64,000 nt of DNA. Source: Vibrio pelagius. Lineage in GTDB: Bacteria > Pseudomonadota > Gammaproteobacteria > Enterobacterales > Vibrionaceae. Positions 61,461 to 64,000 of this stretch are shown one piece after another. Position numbers and translations under genes: made by a program. Every line of letters begins with the position of its first letter. Within the stretch, counting starts at the first letter, position 1. The notes beneath the pieces were generated by a model, which saw only the letters and a program-made list of their open reading frames with translations, did no database searches and was not told where the DNA came from. The stretch lies in assembly GCF_024347575.1 (NCBI RefSeq), contig NZ_AP025503.1, forward strand, positions 992,001-1,056,000, written 5' to 3'.

Positions 61461-64000
61461 CTAGAGCGCTTCGATAATCCCGGTATTTTCTACCTGTTGT
61501 ACTATCACAGATTGTGCGGTTAATGGAGGCAGAGGTTTGTAGAAGTAGTAACCTTGGATCTCGTGACACCCCAGTTGAGCAATGGTTTTGAACTGAGATA
61601 GGGTTTCAACGCCTTCGGCAACAATATTGAGGTTAAGTTGATCTGCAATGAACTTGGTGCCCTTGATGATAGCTTGGTTCTTTTTGTTATCAATGGCATC
61701 TGAAACAAAAGAGCGGTCGATCTTCACTGTATCAATAGGGTAAAGATTTATGCAGCTTAAAGATGAATAACCAGTTCCGAAATCATCTAACGCGATACTA
61801 ACACCATACTCTTTGAAGCCGGTTAGTACTTCCAGTGCAACGTCCTCGTTATCGATAAGTGCGTTTTCGGTGATCTCTAGTTGAATGTTGCGTGGGTTGA
61901 TTTTATATTTCTCCATAATGTGGATGTATTTAGTTAAGACGGCATTGCTGCGCAATTGAATGGCTGAGAGGTTAATGGAAAGTCGAATATCGTTGATACC
62001 CTGACTTTTCCAAATATCATATTGCGCGCAAGCATTCTCGAATACCCACTCGTCAATTTGTCCAATTAAACCAAGCTCTTCCGCGAGTGGGATAAAGTTG
62101 TTCGGAGGGACAATACCCAGCTCTCTGTTTTGGATTCTGACTAACACCTCAAAGCCGATGACTTTACCACTTTGGACAGATACTTGGGGTTGGTAGTGAA
62201 GCACAAAGCTGTGTGTGGCGATTGCTTCCCGAAGAATCACTTCATGGGTGTTTCTGCGTATACTTTTCTGTTCAATTTGTTTGTTGTAAAAGGCGTAGCC
62301 GTTTCTCCCTTGTGACTTGGCTTGATACATCGCGCTGTCACCTCGCTTTAGTAGCGTCTGAGCATCGCGTCCATCATTTGGAAAGATGCTGATCCCCAAA
62401 CTCAGCGTAACGAAAATAGGCTTATCGCACACGATTACTTCCGTTTTAAAGCTCTCAAATATTCTCTGTGCAATGTCTATGACATCCTGTTCTGTGTGGA
62501 TATCAGGAAGGATAATGACGAACTCATCACCGCCTAATCTTGCTAATACGTCTCTAGAGCGCAGTGATTGATTGAGACGCTCAGATAGCTTAATGAGAAG
62601 TTGGTCGCCTGCCGCATGTCCCATTGAATCATTGATGTACTTGAAATGATCTAAGTCGAGGAACATGATCGCAAACTTCTTCTTGTCCTGAGAAGAGAAG
62701 CGAATCGTTTCATCTAGCTTGTCCTGAAATAACGTTCTATTGGGCAGCCCTGTCAATACGTCTGAGTAGGCGAGGTTTTTAATCTTCTCTTCCTGTAGGC
62801 GCTTTTCAGTAATGTCTTCAAACACGCCACGATAACCGCTGAAAGCTCCGTTCTTGGTGATGGGTTTTGCGGATACAAGTAAGCAGACGATGCGCCCGTC
62901 CTGATGTTTGAACCAACATTCAACGTCGACCAGATTTTGTTGCCCTTGCATTGCGTTCAGGTAGCTATTGCTTTCTTGAATATTGAACTGGTTAATCCGT
63001 TTTCCAATAAGATCACTTGGTTGATAGCCGATGATCTCGCTTGAAGAGTGTGAGCAATAGGTGAAGCGATGGTCGACGTTGGTTTCCCAAAGCCAATTTG
63101 AAGTGCTGTGGGCGATATCGCTGAATCTTTCTTCCGCTTTCTTTAGATCCTGAATCAGCATTTCATTTTTCAGTGCGGAACTGATGATGGCACGCAAGTT
63201 TTCAAATGCTGTGCCTTTTCGACTACTGAGGTTGACGGTCATAAAGCCAATCGGTTTGTTGGCAAACGACAGCGGGAACACCATCAAAGAGTAGCGTTGC
63301 TGGTAAGCGTGGACATTATTGGGAATCAGATGGTTGGCGTTAAACACCTTTTTATCTGATGGAACGGGCTGATTGTTACGAACCGAAATGATATTGGTTG
63401 CGGTGAGTGTCTCGGCGTGGATATCGTTGAAAATAGATATGTACATTTCCGAGAGCTTTAAGATGTCGATGGCGTACTTTTTGATAGTCCCAAGGTCGAA
63501 AGAAGCGTTGAGATTATTGACGATAGCCCGAAAATAGTTGAGATAGTACTCAGTTTCAAAGCTCTGAAACTTAATCGCTGTCTGTTCTATCCTGTTTTTG
63601 AGTGTCGTCAGATCCGCTATGAATTTGGTTAACTTTGCGGGTTGGGTACTCAGCTCAAGATACTTTAATGCATTTATTTGAAATTTCGACGCAACTTCTA
63701 GCCAAAACAGAACATCATCAGACTCCAATGACTCGTCCAAAGTTTGTTTTAGAAGCTTCAACACATCTGTGTAGTCATTGTTTTCCAAAGCCCGATGAAA
63801 AGTATCCAGAACGCACTGAACCCGCTCGCTGCTGATTGCGCCCTTATGTTGTGCGATCACGTGAACAATGTGTTCATGGGTATCATCGAAGATAGCTTGT
63901 TTGTCGGTATTTAGAAGTCCGTTATTGTGTGCTTGGTTGTGGTTAAACTCTCTCGTGTTACAGCCGCATGATTCACGAATAACTAACGATGTAGGGATCT
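61461..64000 (-). CDS. LacI-like sensor/PAS-GGDEF-EAL protein, N-terminus outside window
   Basis: Cyclic-di-GMP enzyme. The frame is open to base 64000; it reads IPTSLVIRESCGC just inside the edge, the ending of a LacI-type ligand-binding domain, so a GTG near 63860 is not the true start. Following in order are a helical region, a PAS domain (TNVDHRFTYCSHSSSEIIGY), a GGDEF domain (DVLARLGGDEFVIILPD, intact signature), and an EAL domain (IGFEVLVRI, EVL variant; DDFGTGYSS, and KIDRSF). Both activities may be present; the phosphodiesterase site retains most acidic residues. Confidence 0.85.
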   Translation of the reverse strand, partial: IPTSLVIRESCGCNTREFNHNQAHNNGLLNTDKQAIFDDTHEHIVHVIAQHKGAISSERVQCVLDTFHRALENNDYTDVLKLLKQTLDESLESDDVLFWLEVASKFQINALKYLELSTQPAKLTKFIADLTTLKNRIEQTAIKFQSFETEYYLNYFRAIVNNLNASFDLGTIKKYAIDILKLSEMYISIFNDIHAETLTATNIISVRNNQPVPSDKKVFNANHLIPNNVHAYQQRYSLMVFPLSFANKPIGFMTVNLSSRKGTAFENLRAIISSALKNEMLIQDLKKAEERFSDIAHSTSNWLWETNVDHRFTYCSHSSSEIIGYQPSDLIGKRINQFNIQESNSYLNAMQGQQNLVDVECWFKHQDGRIVCLLVSAKPITKNGAFSGYRGVFEDITEKRLQEEKIKNLAYSDVLTGLPNRTLFQDKLDETIRFSSQDKKKFAIMFLDLDHFKYINDSMGHAAGDQLLIKLSERLNQSLRSRDVLARLGGDEFVIILPDIHTEQDVIDIAQRIFESFKTEVIVCDKPIFVTLSLGISIFPNDGRDAQTLLKRGDSAMYQAKSQGRNGYAFYNKQIEQKSIRRNTHEVILREAIATHSFVLHYQPQVSVQSGKVIGFEVLVRIQNRELGIVPPNNFIPLAEELGLIGQIDEWVFENACAQYDIWKSQGINDIRLSINLSAIQLRSNAVLTKYIHIMEKYKINPRNIQLEITENALIDNEDVALEVLTGFKEYGVSIALDDFGTGYSSLSCINLYPIDTVKIDRSFVSDAIDNKKNQAIIKGTKFIADQLNLNIVAEGVETLSQFKTIAQLGCHEIQGYYFYKPLPPLTAQSVIVQQVENTGIIEAL

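Overview
The window is a Vibrio-type gammaproteobacterial chromosome. Evidence: the menaquinone run menF-menD-menH-menB-menC-menE, a tandem cluster of six identical tRNA-Tyr genes, the tesB/ybaY/atl/ffs neighbourhood, and integron attC sites resembling Vibrio superintegron repeats. The species cannot be fixed from sequence alone. Bases 1-26566 are ordinary core genome: heat-shock chaperone end, yfbR, alaA, menaquinone synthesis, an MFS/acyltransferase fusion with a TetR regulator, tRNA-Tyr array, RND efflux pair, a PLP enzyme with an Lrp-type regulator, tesB, ybaY, atl and the signal-recognition RNA gene ffs.

Bases 26567-58730 (32,164 bp) are one complete Tn7-like transposon of the CRISPR-associated type I-F3 group (CAST), inserted just after ffs. 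Both ends are visible: TGT...ACA termini, three TnsB-type sites at each end, and a 5-bp target duplication TTAAA at 26562-26566 and 58731-58735. The ffs-proximal end carries tnsA-tnsB-tnsC. The far end carries tniQ-cas8/5f-cas7f-cas6f and a very small CRISPR array. There is no cas1, cas2 or cas3. The second array guide matches ffs for 20 nt with mismatches only at positions 6, 12 and 18. It appears to be truncated, with a degenerate repeat closing it after about 18-20 nt. The element starts 51 bp beyond the end of that match. An Xre repressor gene has two palindromic operators at its own divergent promoter, and a third copy lies immediately before tniQ. This suggests one switch over both transposition targeting and a helicase cargo operon.

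Cargo between the two halves comprises an SF2 helicase with a coiled-coil partner, a histidine-kinase/receiver pair, an SDR/FISUMP/AraC/patatin block, a subclass B3-like metallo-beta-lactamase fold protein, a DprA-like plus HAD-phosphoribosyltransferase pair (probable defence module), a membrane coiled-coil protein, and a LysR/cupin/DUF3299 block. Short TGGGGCAGAA motifs recur at module borders. Beyond the array lie a dense run of about ten hairpins (53093-53375), a complete group II intron (53775-55933) inserted in one of those motifs, and an integron cassette remnant with attC sites carrying an HNH nuclease gene.

Bases 58736-64000 return to core genome: the terminator that originally followed ffs, an ArtI/J-like amino-acid binding protein, a small lipoprotein, an adhP-like alcohol dehydrogenase preceded by a Fur-box-like palindrome, and a large PAS-GGDEF-EAL protein whose N-terminal sensor runs off the window. 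No similarity search was run; family names rest on recognised motifs, lengths and context.
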